Positions 37,015 to 48,511 of a stretch of 64,000 bases of DNA are shown here, piece after piece. Within the stretch, counting starts at the first letter, position 1. Every line of letters starts with the position of its first letter. The stretch lies in the NCBI RefSeq assembly GCF_000002985.6, contig NC_003279.8, positions 10,540,001 to 10,604,000 on the forward strand, read 5' to 3'. Position numbers and translations under genes: made by a program. The notes below the pieces were generated by a model. It was not told the DNA's origin, did no database searches, and saw nothing but the letters and a program-made list of their open reading frames with translations. This DNA comes from Caenorhabditis elegans. Its lineage: Eukaryota; Nematoda; Chromadorea; Rhabditida; Rhabditidae.

Positions 37015-39418
37015 TTTTCATTTATTTTTTTTTCTCTCGTAACATTTCCTAACTCTCTAGATCCTTTTACATGTAAAACATTATTGACCGGTGTTTAATT
37101 TTTAAATTTGTTCCCTAAATAAATGCGATCTCATGGTCACTTCCCATCACCCCAAGAAAACCATTTTCATAATTCTCACGTAATCTGCCTCGAAACCACA
37201 TGTAGCTGCTCAGCAGCCACATCTCGATGTTCGATCTTCCTTGATAATTTCAACGACAAATCAGTTATCAACAATTAAATAACCGGTTTTTGGGGCCACG
37301 AGACAATTGTGAATAGATGAGAGAAATGATAGAGGGATGGGCTTTAGATTACAGTTATATGATGAAAAACTTCGTATTTCTCGTTTTGGTTTTCAAATTC
37401 CTGCAGTTTTCATCGTTTCACTTCTAGATTTTTAACGGTTCAAATTTTCTATTTTTGTTAATGAGATTTCTTATTATTACCACAATATTATGCATAATCG
37501 ATGTGCAATCGTGCTCCAACGCCAATTGAAAACACCCCTCCCCTAAACGTTGGGTCTCGTTAGGTATAGGAAGGAAAATCCTGATTTTCTTAAATTTCCG
37601 TAATTTCCGTTTTGTATTTCGTATTTTTCTTCTGTTAAATATAATAATTTTTATGTAAAAATAAGGTAGTCCAAAAAATTGAAAAATCCACGTAGATTAC
37701 ACGAGCTGCGTAAATTGGCATAAAGTCTTGTTAAGACTATTCAAGGTGTTTGGTAGTTTTAATATCTTAAGACTGTATTTATCAATTTAAAACAAAGATC
37801 AGAAATTTTTGTGTGTAAAATTGGAATGATTTGATAATCGATAAAAAAGTGCGTATTATGACCGTTAAATGACGTTTGTATTTAAAATAAACATAAGAAA
37901 AATATTCTGTCTAAAGGCGGTAGGCAGACCGCAGAGTTAATTTGAAGACTTGCCTGTTCAATTTTACCCAAAAAATATAACATCTGAATGAATCCAAAAG
38001 AATGTTTCACATATTTTATCGTATCCTTTTGTTTAACTATTTATCGATTGGCTGATAGAATTTGTGGTAATCATTATATACTAGTACAGTAATCCAATTG
38101 TATCGTTTTTAACATGTTTTCTAGTGTCTAATTTTTATAAAATTAAATACGATAAAAATAACTTTGAACAACATAATTTCCTGTATTAGCTGAATTTTTA
38201 ATCGCCAACATAACATCCAAGAAAGGGGCGGAGACTTGAAAATTAGATGAAACGATTATGTTTCGAATTGTTCGAAATCGTTATTTTGGCTGCACTTTGT
38301 CTGATGCTAGGAAATGAAACATTATGAAATAAGAATAGAACATTTTGATTTACCTAGCACTTACTTGAGAATAGTTCAAAGATGAGGAAGATAACGAGTT
38401 TTAGATTTTTGAAAACAAAAAACTATGGGATCATTACTCATTTGATAGTGAAATTGTTTTTAATCAACTATTCCTTGTTTAAAATTACGATAATGTTTGG
38501 TATAAAATTTGTTTTCAGTAAATTGCCAAACTTTTCATAATGTTCAGATGCAAATTTTTTTCTCGTTAAAGTTCCCTAAAAATATAAAATTAAAATCAAA
38601 ACATAATTAGAATATGCTTAGAATATAAAAAATCTTGGGAATTTTTTTGTTTTAGGTGGACTTCCAAAATTCTGGATAAAATTATAACCTAAATACTTAT
38701 TATAATACAAAATGACCAAATATATCATAAGAAATGACTCCAAAACCTTTTTAGCTTACTGAAAGTATCCAGTGAAAGTTTTGGTAAATTGCAAATTTTT
38801 GAAAATTATGGGTTTCTCAAGAAATTCAGAGCAATATCGAATGTTCCACTTCTAAAGTAGACAAAAAATAAGTGAGAGGTATTAGGTGTAAGTAATATCA
38901 TCTTTTTGACTGAAAATAAAAAATTTCAAAAAAGGTTTTGAAAATTTTTTACTATGCTATTTCAGAATTTCAGCTCTACCTTCAACATCTTACTTAATTT
39001 TTTCCTTTCCTTAATCTAAAAATGTTCCGACACAAATTCTGGATTGTACGTGATAGATTGAAAATGTGTTGGATCTTTTGAATGTCTGCGATTCCATTTT
39101 CCTTTTTTCAATTCAAATTTTCTCGTTTGTTTTTCTTGTTCTAATTCATTTCTAATCTTTCAACGGCAATCAACAATGCTTGATTCATTTCAATTTCTCT
39201 TTTCGTTTATACACCATTGTCTACATTATTTTTTGATCATGATCTATTGATGGATTGGATTTTTATTATTTTTTCTTCCATTAATTATTTTAGTTTCTTG
39301 AAAAAATTTTAAAACTTTCAAATAATTTTAAATTGATTTATGACTATTAACAGTCCGTTTATAATTTTATCTAATGATCTTTGATCTTTTGATCTTCAAA
39401 TCCTGATTCCAGATCAAA
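37015..39418. other. Gene-poor AT-rich interval
   Basis: About 2.4 kb with the rtel-1 3' UTR at its left end and otherwise AT-rich sequence. No exon with splice context, tRNA or palindrome was found. The right end should contain the promoter of the TCTP-like gene; a TTCCAG acceptor ends at 39412, 6 nt before its ATG. Confidence 0.5.
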
Positions 39419-40701
39419 ATGGTCACATTCAAAGATCACATCACAGGAGATATTTTGATGGAAGCTGAAAATGGAGCATTCGAGTTTGCTGAAGAACTTT
39501 TTTTCAAATTCAAAGGAAACTACATCGATGTTAAAGTTTCAAACGGGGAGACCAAAAAAACTGTGGATCTTTTGCAGAAATATCAGATGAAAGTTCGTTT
39601 AATTTTTGAATTCGAATTTTAAAATAAATCGAATTTTTAAATATTTTGAAAAAAAAAGCGGGCCCCGTGCGAATTTGAAATTAGTTTCTGTAAGGAAAGT
39701 TGAGTTAATTTTAAACACAAATTAGAAAAACCAAGTATTTTCTATTCATCACTTTTGGTTGCCTAGGCTCGAGTTAAAAGTTTCAATTTCTCATATAACC
39801 AACGTAGGCAACATAGGCACATACGACTGAACTTGTGCCTTTTGATTTTTTGATTATTGCGAGTTATTTTTGATGTTAGACATAGTTTACTATTTTAATT
39901 CCAGAAATTCGACATGTGGGGCGTCGAAAAGGATATCTTTGATTTCGGACAGAAACTTGGAGAACTAGTGGAAACGAAGATGTATGGGGATAATGCAGAT
40001 TTCACATATATGGTTGATTATATTTTCAACTTGAGAGCATGGTTTAAAGCCAACCGTGAGACAAAAGACATTAAAGTTTATATGGGTGAGTTGTATGATT
40101 TGTTTTTTTATTTTGGAATTCACGGATATATTGAATTGCTGCGAAACCTGAATTGTAGCCTATAAAGATCTCCTCCTATTAATTTTTTCAAAGTTTTTTT
40201 TTCATTAAAGTTGAATGGTAAAGTATGGAAAAATATTTTCTTTCTAAAAAATAGCTTTTATTTTAGTTTAAAATTTTGGAAAAATACTCAAAAATTGTCT
40301 GAAAGTTGAAAACTAGAAGAAAAAATTTCGAATTCGAATTATCAAAGGGAATATTCAACTTTCAGCCGGTTAGCAAAAGAGTTCACAAATTCCCATTAAT
40401 TATTCTCCAATTAAACATAATTTTTTCAGGACCATCATCCACATACATGAGTCATGCCTATGCGAAAAACTTTACACCAGTTTTTGTGAAAGATGAGAAC
40501 GGAATTCCATTCATTTACATATTTAAAGAAACTGTACATGCAGATGGTCTAATTGAAGATCAAATTGCTGGAATGTCATTGAAAGAAAAAGATGAATCAA
40601 AAGTTGAAGATAATGAAGAAGTTGTAGAAGAAGTGAAAGATCAGCCGAAAACCAGTGAACCTGCGAAACAAGAAGCAACGACAGAAGCTGCTGGCCGATG
40701 A
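39419..40701 (+). CDS. Divergent TCTP-like protein
   Basis: Exons: 39419-39592, 39905-40085, 40430-40701, 208 aa. It aligns by eye with the tct-1 product along its length: MVTFKDHITGDILME with MLIYKDIFTDDEL, LFFKFKGNYI with LVYEFKGKHV, the helical hairpin with the tct-1 helices ending in MG / IG, and DENGIPFIYIFKETV with DVDGTEVPTLMLVKEA. Unlike TCTP, it lacks the acidic flexible loop sequence and the terminal EEKC. It carries an extra C-terminal tail of about 40 residues rich in Glu, Lys and Asp. Codon use is unbiased, unlike tct-1, which suggests low or restricted expression. Function is not predictable beyond the fold. Confidence 0.75.
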
Positions 40702-41689
40702 TTTTTCAGTTTCCAAACCGAGTGATGCCAATTTCTAGCCATATCAGTCTGTTTCTTATTATTTTGTGTAGTTGAACACCTAATAAATACAATTCCAAAT
40801 GTTTTGCAATTGTTAGAGTGTGGAATACGGCAAAAATTATGTACTTGTCAAACTTATTCTCAATTTTTTTAAAATAATGAACCGTCCCTTCGCACGCGCA
40901 AAGCGCATGCTCCGATTGGCGTACGCTAAATTGTAGTTAATAAAAGAAGTGCTAATGTAAGATTTTTGTACAGTTACACATTTTCCTGGAGTTTTGCGGA
41001 CTTTCAAAAAAATTCGAAAACTTTTCAGAGCTTCCTAGAAATTTCTAGAACTTGAATTTTTGTCGTTTAAATGACGAATTTCAGGCATATAAATGAACTT
41101 ATTTTTTGTTGGAAGAGCTATTTTTTGCATAACTTTAAAAATTAATATCTGACTTAAAATGAACTTTTTTGAAAATGTTTCTTCGGGGACATGTTCCAAA
41201 TTTTAAGAGCTTTCAGAATTTAATCACAACTTTTTTCTAGGTGCCAGAAACTTCCAGTTCAATCAAAAAAAAAACTGACCATGTATTTCTGAAATTATAT
41301 TTTAAAGAAATTTGGACCTTTTTTGGCTGAAAATCTCGTATAAAAAAATGTTTTAAACATTGTTTGTAAAAAGTACCAGAAAGAATCTTAATGTTAGGGA
41401 AAATAATTAGCCTAAAATAGGTCTAAATTTTGCTCGAAAAGGTGAAAATTTAAAAATCGTCAGCAATTTTTCTTTTGAAAACTGGATTGTTTCTAAGAAT
41501 TTTTTTTAATTTTTTGGCAAAAATTTGGATATTTTCTGAAATACGAGGTACTTTATTTTCAAAATCAATTTTTTTTCGGCTTTTAGACCAAAATATTGAC
41601 TTTTATTTGTACATTCATTTATGGCAAGCAGAATTCAGCAGAAATTAAAAATTTAGAAGAAAAAAAAATTCGAATATGTTAAAACATTT
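40702..41689. other. Convergent 3' region
   Basis: Lies between two convergent stops. AATAAA near 40781 fits the TCTP-like gene. The rest is AT-rich, with a GC-richer CGCACGCGCAAAGCGCATGC patch near 40892. No gene seen. Confidence 0.45.
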
Positions 41690-42608
41690 TTAAAGTTTAT
41701 TGGCAGTGATTGTGAGAACTCCGGATGAGTTGAGATGAGATCTAACAGTTGATGGATCTACATCTTCTGGAAGTTTATAAGTACGATGAACCTCACGATT
41801 GACGATTCCGTACTCGGTTGGACGATTCTGCAATAACTATTTTATTAATAATTGATTGAAAAAAGACTCTGATCTCTATATAGAAATGACAATGAATGAG
41901 GTATAAGAAATTGTGATGCTAATTTGTAAAAAAGGCTTTTCAAAGTTTTCATTCTATGTTTTGGTAAATTGCTGATTTTTTTTCAAACTTGGACGTCTTT
42001 TGGCTGTAAATAAAAACATTCCGAAAAAATGTATTTTTTGTTTTATTTTAGCACCACAGAGTTGGTTTTTGTTATTTTCTCTGCTGGTAATACTCCACTA
42101 ATCTAAGTTCAAAAAATTTTATTTAATTCAAGAAAAATGTTTCAGGAAAAGAAATAAATTGGTCCACTGGAGTTAGTGTGATAAAATCCGATTTTATTTT
42201 TGTTTCACAATAAACTAAAATCCGGAAATTCAGCAAAAATCAGATGTTATTCAAAATTGCAGGATGTTAGAAATCTTTAAGACCTTCTGAAAACTGTAAG
42301 CAATACTTTAAAAGTGGAATAATAAAAGTAGAATTAGCATAAATGCATGGAAATGGCTTTTCCCTGGTGCCCCCTAACCGACTAAAATATACGGCTCCGG
42401 CAGTTCCAAAACTCACATCATGTCGCAAATGAATGATAATTTCGATTCCGTTCACCTTCACATCAATATCATTTGGTCCAAAGAATCCAGCATCAAGTCC
42501 AACTTCGAATTTCTCCGAAGTGTTGGTCACCTTCACGACACCATCGTTATGCTGAAGGGGCCAATCCCAAGAAGCCGCCGAGTCAGTTGTAATTGGAATT
42601 GTGTGCAT
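41690..42608 (-). CDS. hsp-12.1: Small heat shock protein, HSP12 class
   Basis: Very short alpha-crystallin-domain protein of the HSP12 class, in which the N- and C-terminal extensions are minimal and chaperone activity is weak or specialised. Exons on the minus strand: 42608-42417 and 41827-41690, 109 aa. The domain starts almost at once (WDWPLQHNDGVVKVTNTSEKFEVGLDAGFF) and continues NDIDVKVNGIEIIIHLRHD. Exon 2 has the NREVHRTYKLPEDVDPSTV and GVLTITA strands. There is no I-X-I C-terminal tail. The intron is about 590 bp, unusually long for so small a gene. Confidence 0.93.
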
Positions 42609-44066
42609 TCTGAAATGTTGTTTGAATTATTATGTGAAAATGTACATAATTTCAACAACTGCAAGGAAGACTGTCTGCCTACCTACGAGGCGTCTCGTCC
42701 TATTGCGTGGGTACAAGAGGCCTTAGAAATTGTATAGTTAGTTAAACAATCAGCAAGCCCATTTAAAAAAAGATGAAAGATATGGGGTAGGCAGGCAGAC
42801 ACGAGGCAGGCACCTAGACATGAATTTATCCCAGAAAAGTTAGATAAAAATGTTTTACTCCCGTTAAAAAGGAGGAAACTCGTCACGAATTTGATCTAAA
42901 GTTTCAAGTAATTTAAATATTATTAACTTTTGAAATCTTATTGGAACACAAAGTTTTGAAAGCACGTATAAAGTTGTTTTTTAAAGTCACAAAATGTGCA
43001 AAAACTGTGATAATAAAGTTCTCAAGGCAAAGTGAAATGAAAGCAGAAGCTCCTTTCTCTCGAGAAGAACCCGAGAGAAATAGTGTCGGGGTGTAAAGTG
43101 CGATGTGTTCGATGAAAGAAGAGCAGTTTACTACAAAGTGTAATATAATTTGATCTCGAGGAACTCCCGTAGTGATAAAGTGCACAATAACACGAAAGTA
43201 TATTGAAAGTTCGGTTGGATTGGGACATTTGTAGAAATCAGCTGAAAGCTACGGATGACGAACGAATGGAAGTTGGTCAAAAAAGTCAAAAAAAATTCAT
43301 TGGATGGCAATTTTCATCAAATTTTTGATATCCTTTTCAAAAGTTTTTACATAAATGCTTGACTTGAGAGTTAGAATTTTCATATCAATATTGAAAGTTT
43401 GGTAGATTTCCCGCACACGACTGGAGCTCACGGGAGCCATTCTGGACAACCTTGATTTGAGGTTTTTGATAAAACAGTTGTTCATTTTTTTCAATCATAC
43501 TCTGAAGTTCCAGAACACACCGGTATTCCAGAACACGTAGGAAATGACCCTTCTGCTTATTTGTAATTGTCTAATGTCTATTACACGTTGAATAACGTAT
43601 TTCAATAAATAAATAAATAAATAAGTTCAGCCCCTGAATGGGATTTACAATTTTTTTTTGCCAACTTCAATTATCTTTCTCCTTTACAAATATCATTAAA
43701 ATTCTGAAGAGATTATCCAAATATATACTTTGTATGTATTATTCGCGTCATCTTTTCAAAAGTTCTATTTTTGTGTGCAGAGTTATATGTGGTTGCAAGG
43801 TATCATTATAATTAATTACACACCAGAAATCCAAGTGCTCGCACTCGCAATGCTATACTCTGAAAACGGAAAAAATTGTCTACTTTTAAACTTGTTCAGA
43901 GTAAACTAACTGTGTTTGTTAGCTTTCATAGTGATAAGTCTCAATTCTGTGAAAATTGACTTTTCGTGGTTACTTTTACAATTTAATAAGTATCTAGAAA
44001 TATCCAAAAACTAAATCTGAAGACAGATAGTTAAAAAAAATTGATTATGATTCATACTTTTCCAGA
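42609..44066. other. Intergenic region upstream of hsp-12.1
   Basis: Contains a short copy of the degenerate CCTGCCT / AGGCAGGC word family at about 42668-42815, an AAAT microsatellite at 43603-43624, and otherwise AT-rich DNA. No exon supported. Confidence 0.45.
43603..43624. repeat. (AAAT)n microsatellite
   Basis: Five consecutive AAAT-type units. Confidence 0.85.
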
Positions 44067-44533
44067 CTAAAAAGTTTGCTTTAAAAAATCTTTAAATTGC
44101 AAATCTGAAAATTCTGTTAATTTTTTCCAGGGAAGCTTTTCGGGCGAGAGGTAAATCAAAAGATAAAGATATTGGCTACTTGAAATCAAAAAATTCACCT
44201 CTAAATCTGCAAATTTTTTTTCTGAAAAATCAGAGGGGGGGATCCTCTAACCAATTTACCTGTCCAGACTGATTTCACACATCCGGTTCTGCGAATAATT
44301 TTTAAAAATTGGCGTAAATCAGCCATCCTCATATCCCCAAAAAACCGTTCATCGGGATTAACTTTTTTCCCGTTCAAAAGACAAGTTTTGGCAGAACATC
44401 CAAAACTAATTGTCATAAATATATCATCATATGACTCATTTTTGTATGACACAACAACGTTTACTCTTATAATTTCAAAATAACTATTTTTTGCAATATG
44501 CCCAATATCAAAACTGTCAAGTTTTATTTGCAT
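44067..44533 (-). CDS. Small hypothetical protein
   Basis: A 110-aa frame (44533-44201) begins MQIKLDSFDIGHIAKNSYF and has balanced composition, unlike the low-complexity frames nearby. A splice alternative also reads well: donor at 44259 (CAG|GTAAAT) to an acceptor at 44105 (TTTTCAG), adding DLQFKDFLKQTF before a stop at 44067, about 104 aa. No family was recognised and no membrane segment is evident. No trans-splice acceptor was found before the ATG. It lies antisense in the long interval upstream of lst-1. Confidence 0.45.
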
Positions 44534-45635
44534 TCTTCGGTGAAGTATTCATGTTCTATTTGTGTGTGGTCAAAAGAAAACTGCAAAACAAATAGGAAAC
44601 TGTACGAGTCTCATCGCAATTTGATTTCACAAAACGATCATCAAAACCACCAAAAACCGTTTCATTGAATGTGCTTTTTTCGTTCCATTTCCACTTCCTC
44701 CTTTACAAAACTGTTATCCTTTTTTCTGGAATTTTTTTTTTTGGGTTTTAGACACTTTCAGACTTTTAAAGACAAAAAACCTTACTGATATTGAGAAAGT
44801 CAAAAGGAAAATAGATCAAGATAAAAAATTGGTGTCGGACCATGAGATTCATGAAATTTTCTCGAAAATAAACTTTGCTCCAAAATATATGTTAAGCCTC
44901 TTTCATCGCCCTCCTCGTGCCCGTCCGCCTTCTGAAAACTAGATCCATTCGGAAAAACCAATGAAAAACGTTAAGAGATGTTTGCTAATTTTTTTTAAAC
45001 GTTTGATACAAATTGCCAAAAGCTCCCTATAAGGCTTTTATGGTAGGCAGGCACTTATGCCTATCTATGCCTTCTTGCCTGTCTTTTGTTTTCTTCTGTG
45101 TTTGATGTCCACATAGTATTGTATAAATTCACACATTCAGTATTGTATTAATTCTACAGTATGCTCTAGGTAGGTAGGTAGGCATGCGACCTATCTTGGG
45201 ATATTATTCGCGTCTGTTTACCTCTAATTTAGCAGATAATCCGTCGTTTTCGCAAACTTATCACCTTTTCAAATCTCTTTATTTCTCTGTCTCCCTATTC
45301 ATAATAATTACTTGAATCCTTCCTCTTGTTCTCATATTCTCTCATTAGTTTCTCCGTCTCTTCCAAAATGTTGCTTTTACCGCGCGAAAGGGTGTACGTA
45401 GTGACACTTTGTCTCTGTCTCTCGAGGTCACCAATAACACGCTATGGCTCGAGGTGTCCTGTCCGTCCATATGAAGGTGAACATGAGAGAGACAGTGAGA
45501 GGGATAGAGACGTAGAGATATCGATATCAAAGAGTGGAAGAGTATGCAGATACGATGCGCGAGAAAATGAACAAGTAGAGGAAGAAGAAGAACACTGTCC
45601 CTCTCTGTCTTCATCGTTTTCTATGTTTGTCTTGA

Positions 45636-45654
45636 CCTCTCTCTCTCTCTCTCT
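45636..45654. repeat. (CT)n microsatellite
   Basis: Nine to ten consecutive CT units, in a pyrimidine-rich zone upstream of lst-1. Confidence 0.9.
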
Positions 45655-47079
45655 TTATTCTTTTTTCTGCTCACACACAGTCGTGGCAGGGCAGCAGCAA
45701 ATAGAACCATAACGGGTAAGAAGTAGAGAGTGGGCGTCGTGTGTTCTTTTTGATGATTCATCACTGCTGCATCCGACCCGTTATTCGGGACGACCATTGA
45801 CACTTTATCGTTTCATTTACTCCAATTACGTCCTTTTTTTGTCGTGACACTAGTTTCTGAATAGTTTTGTAGCATGTAGTTTATGGGAAAAATATTTGTT
45901 CTTAATTTTTAACTGAATTTTTTTAAAAGAAAAATACCACGAGCCCTGGCCATCTCGGCTCACTTCATAGATTTCAATAAGGTTTTCACTACAAAAATAT
46001 AGCAAAATGAAATATTAATATTTTTGTGGAACTTTCCAAGGATTAAACAAAATATAATTAAGTTATGAGATGTCAAAGTTAAGCAGTAGTCCCCCTCCAT
46101 GCACCAACTTTGGGAGCTCATATCTGGGTTGTGTTTTGATTTATCAAAAAATTACTAACTAACGAAAAGTTTATTATGTTCAATTTTGTACCTGCAAATT
46201 TAACCGAGATATAAGTTAACAAAGTAACAGTACTTGGGTGCACCATGTTTTTGTCGCTCCACTTAAATAGACCTTTCTTGGCTTATTATATAGTTATTAA
46301 AAATGTTTAATTACAAAAATATAGAAAAATAAATTATTATCACAATGTTAGTTTGCAATTTTTAAATTTAGCAAAAAGATAGTCAAGTTGTGAGCTACCA
46401 AAGTCTGAGAATCACAGGCCACCTTCTCTTTTCCGGAGGCGATTTCGGGTGAGAGAGGGTGATTGTGAGTTGCGCCCCCCGTCGAAAGGTTACGCGATAA
46501 CTAATATTTAGTGAGTAAGTAAAATAGTTTAGAAACAAAATATTGGGTGGTTTACTCTAACCTCCCGAATGCCATCTAAATATTTACATACTGATAAAGT
46601 TCAAATAGCACACAGGTTTTTTGTGTACACTTTTTCACTTACTCGAAACATAAGATGTTCGCTATTTATTTAAGATTTTAAGAAGAAGATTACTTCTTAA
46701 CTTATTACTAATAGTAAGCATTCTTCTAGAAAACTAAAATTTTATTTTTCCTCCAGCTTTAAAGTATTCGAATACTTGACCTCAATCTGTCTCTCATGTT
46801 CCTCCATCTGTTCAAATACGTGACAAAAAACTGATAAGAAGGAGAGCTTGCACTTGAAGTTTACACTTTTAATAATCTTTCAATTGTTACTACTGACGGC
46901 ATTCCATTTAGTTAATCGGTTTATTGAATTTTGAGTGTGATTTGATAAAAAGAAAGTTAGTGAGAATTGAATCGCGTTCCTAGTGATAAAGTTTTTGGAA
47001 ACTTTATAGTTTTCGTTGTTTTGTAGTTTTTTCTTTACAATCGAAATTTTATTGTATGGCACCAAAGTAAGCTAAAGGC

Positions 47080-47350
47080 ACACAGGTCCATTCGGATGGG
47101 TCTCGCCACGAAAAAATGTTTTGATAGCCCATTTTTGTGGTGATCGCTGCAGAATTTTCAAAGATTTTTTCGTAGGTTTTCGGTAAAATTTTTTATAAAA
47201 CTTAAATATTTATAAAAATTAGAAAAAACACATAAATTGTGCCAAATGTAAGAAAAACTATTTTGAAAAATCGATGAAAATTCGACGGAAACGAACATTT
47301 TGAATCTACAGTAGTCTCAAGGAGTACTGTAGATTTAAGGCGCAAACCTG
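47080..47350. repeat. Dispersed repeat, long copy
   Basis: Starts with AAAGGCACACAGG and GGGTCTCGCCACGAAAA (47098-47114) and ends with GGAGTACTGTAGATTTAAGGCGC (its halves near 47321 and 47332). This is a fuller copy of the element whose fragments recur through the window. Confidence 0.6.
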
Positions 47351-47924
47351 CTTGTATTTAACATAAATTCAAGACCTGGTACTTTATTTTCGTCGTAAAA
47401 ATTGCAAAATTTCGTACCTAGGTAATATTTTTATTTTTTATTTTTTTAAAACAAAATTTTCATGCAGTTCCGTTTTCAAAACGATAATAAAATCTTCGAA
47501 GTGTCTGAAATGTCGCTTTTTTGTTATCTTAAACCTTTTTTCCGTTTAAATTTAATGTTTCCTTGATAAGTTCCAATTTCCCAAACATCTGAGAATGCTT
47601 AGATATCTTCCCAAAATGTTTTCAAATTGACAAATGGCTGTATTGTTCAATGATTCATCTTGTCATTCTTTTCTCCTAAAGAAGAGGTCTCCATTCATCT
47701 TCTACCTGCCGTTATTGACCACCTACTGTCGTAGTTTTTATCGTTTCATTTAGTCACTCTAATTACTCTCATCTCTTTTCATTTTTCCCCCATTTCGATT
47801 GAAATTAGATTAGTTCCGATTGAAAGTGTTCGGATTTTAGGTTGATGAGGCTTCGATGACAATTTTACATTCCAATTTTAAAACTTCTATATTTTACGAA
47901 CGAAATATTTCCAATTCCGGGACG

Positions 47925-48145
47925 CGTTGAGAGGTATGCGCCTTTAAGAAATACAGTAACCCGCTTGCAAGGAATTTTACACGTTATTTTTTTCTCGCTA
48001 AGATTTTTTTTTTGCCTTATTTTTCAGGTTTTCATGTAATTCTGCTTATTTTTGAAATAGAAAAACTAGAAAAAGCTTAAGAAAATTGCGAAAGGGGAGT
48101 GGGTTACTGTACATCTTAAAGGCGCACACCTTTTTGAGCGGCTTC
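47925..48145. repeat. Dispersed repeat, inverted pair
   Basis: TATGCGCCTTTAAGAAATAC near 47936 is mirrored by GTACATCTTAAAGGCGCACA near 48108, and ACAGTAACCCGC by GGGTTACTGT. The copy therefore has terminal inverted repeats about 190 bp apart, a foldback MITE-like layout. Confidence 0.6.
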
Positions 48146-48150
48146 GATTA

Positions 48151-48414
48151 ATGGGAAACTATTTTCTTTCCCATCTGGGAACGTTTTTCTCAAATTTAAT
48201 TGCTTGCCCAAGCGATTTTGAGGTTTTTTTTCAATTTTCAGACTAATCCAATGTTTTTTCTTTAAAAATAAACTTTTTGTCGATTAAAAACATGTTTTTA
48301 AATGTTTTTAAAGCCCGCGAAATTCAAAAAAGCTCTTGCATTCTTGCTCCATTGCATTTTCCCACGCCTCCCCCAGGCGTGGGAAAATACGTGGGAAAAT
48401 GACAACTTTCCCAC
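48151..48414. promoter_or_regulatory. Cluster of LAG-1 (CSL) binding sites for lst-1
   Basis: Six matches to RTGGGAA within 264 bp: ATGGGAA at 48151-48157, TTCCCAT at 48168-48174, TTCCCAC at 48359-48365, GTGGGAA at 48379-48385 and 48391-48397, and TTCCCAC at 48408-48414. The last four lie within 56 bp. LAG-1 is the CSL factor of the Notch (GLP-1/LIN-12) pathway, and lst-1 is an established direct Notch target, so this block is very likely the Notch-response element that drives lst-1. Confidence 0.85.
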
Positions 48415-48511
48415 GCTTGTTATTTTCGATGAATTGTCCAATTATTCGTCGGTGCCATGTTCTTTCTCATTTCAAAAGAATTATTTGACTATTCAATCTT
48501 CGCGCGAGACA

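Larger units (their letters stand above)
44534..48149. other. Upstream region of lst-1
   Basis: About 3.6 kb without a supported exon. It contains CCTGCCT-family words (45040-45190), a (CT)n tract at 45636-45654, a diverged repeat zone (46000-46560), and two copies of the dispersed GGCGCACA/GGGTCTCGCCACG repeat (47080-47350, 47925-48145). The frame over 45326-45712 is a by-product of purine- and pyrimidine-rich runs. Confidence 0.45.

Noticed and set aside
45326-45712. 128-aa open frame with charged and serine runs
   Set aside because: It coincides with GA- and CT-rich low-complexity DNA, and the opposite strand is equally open.
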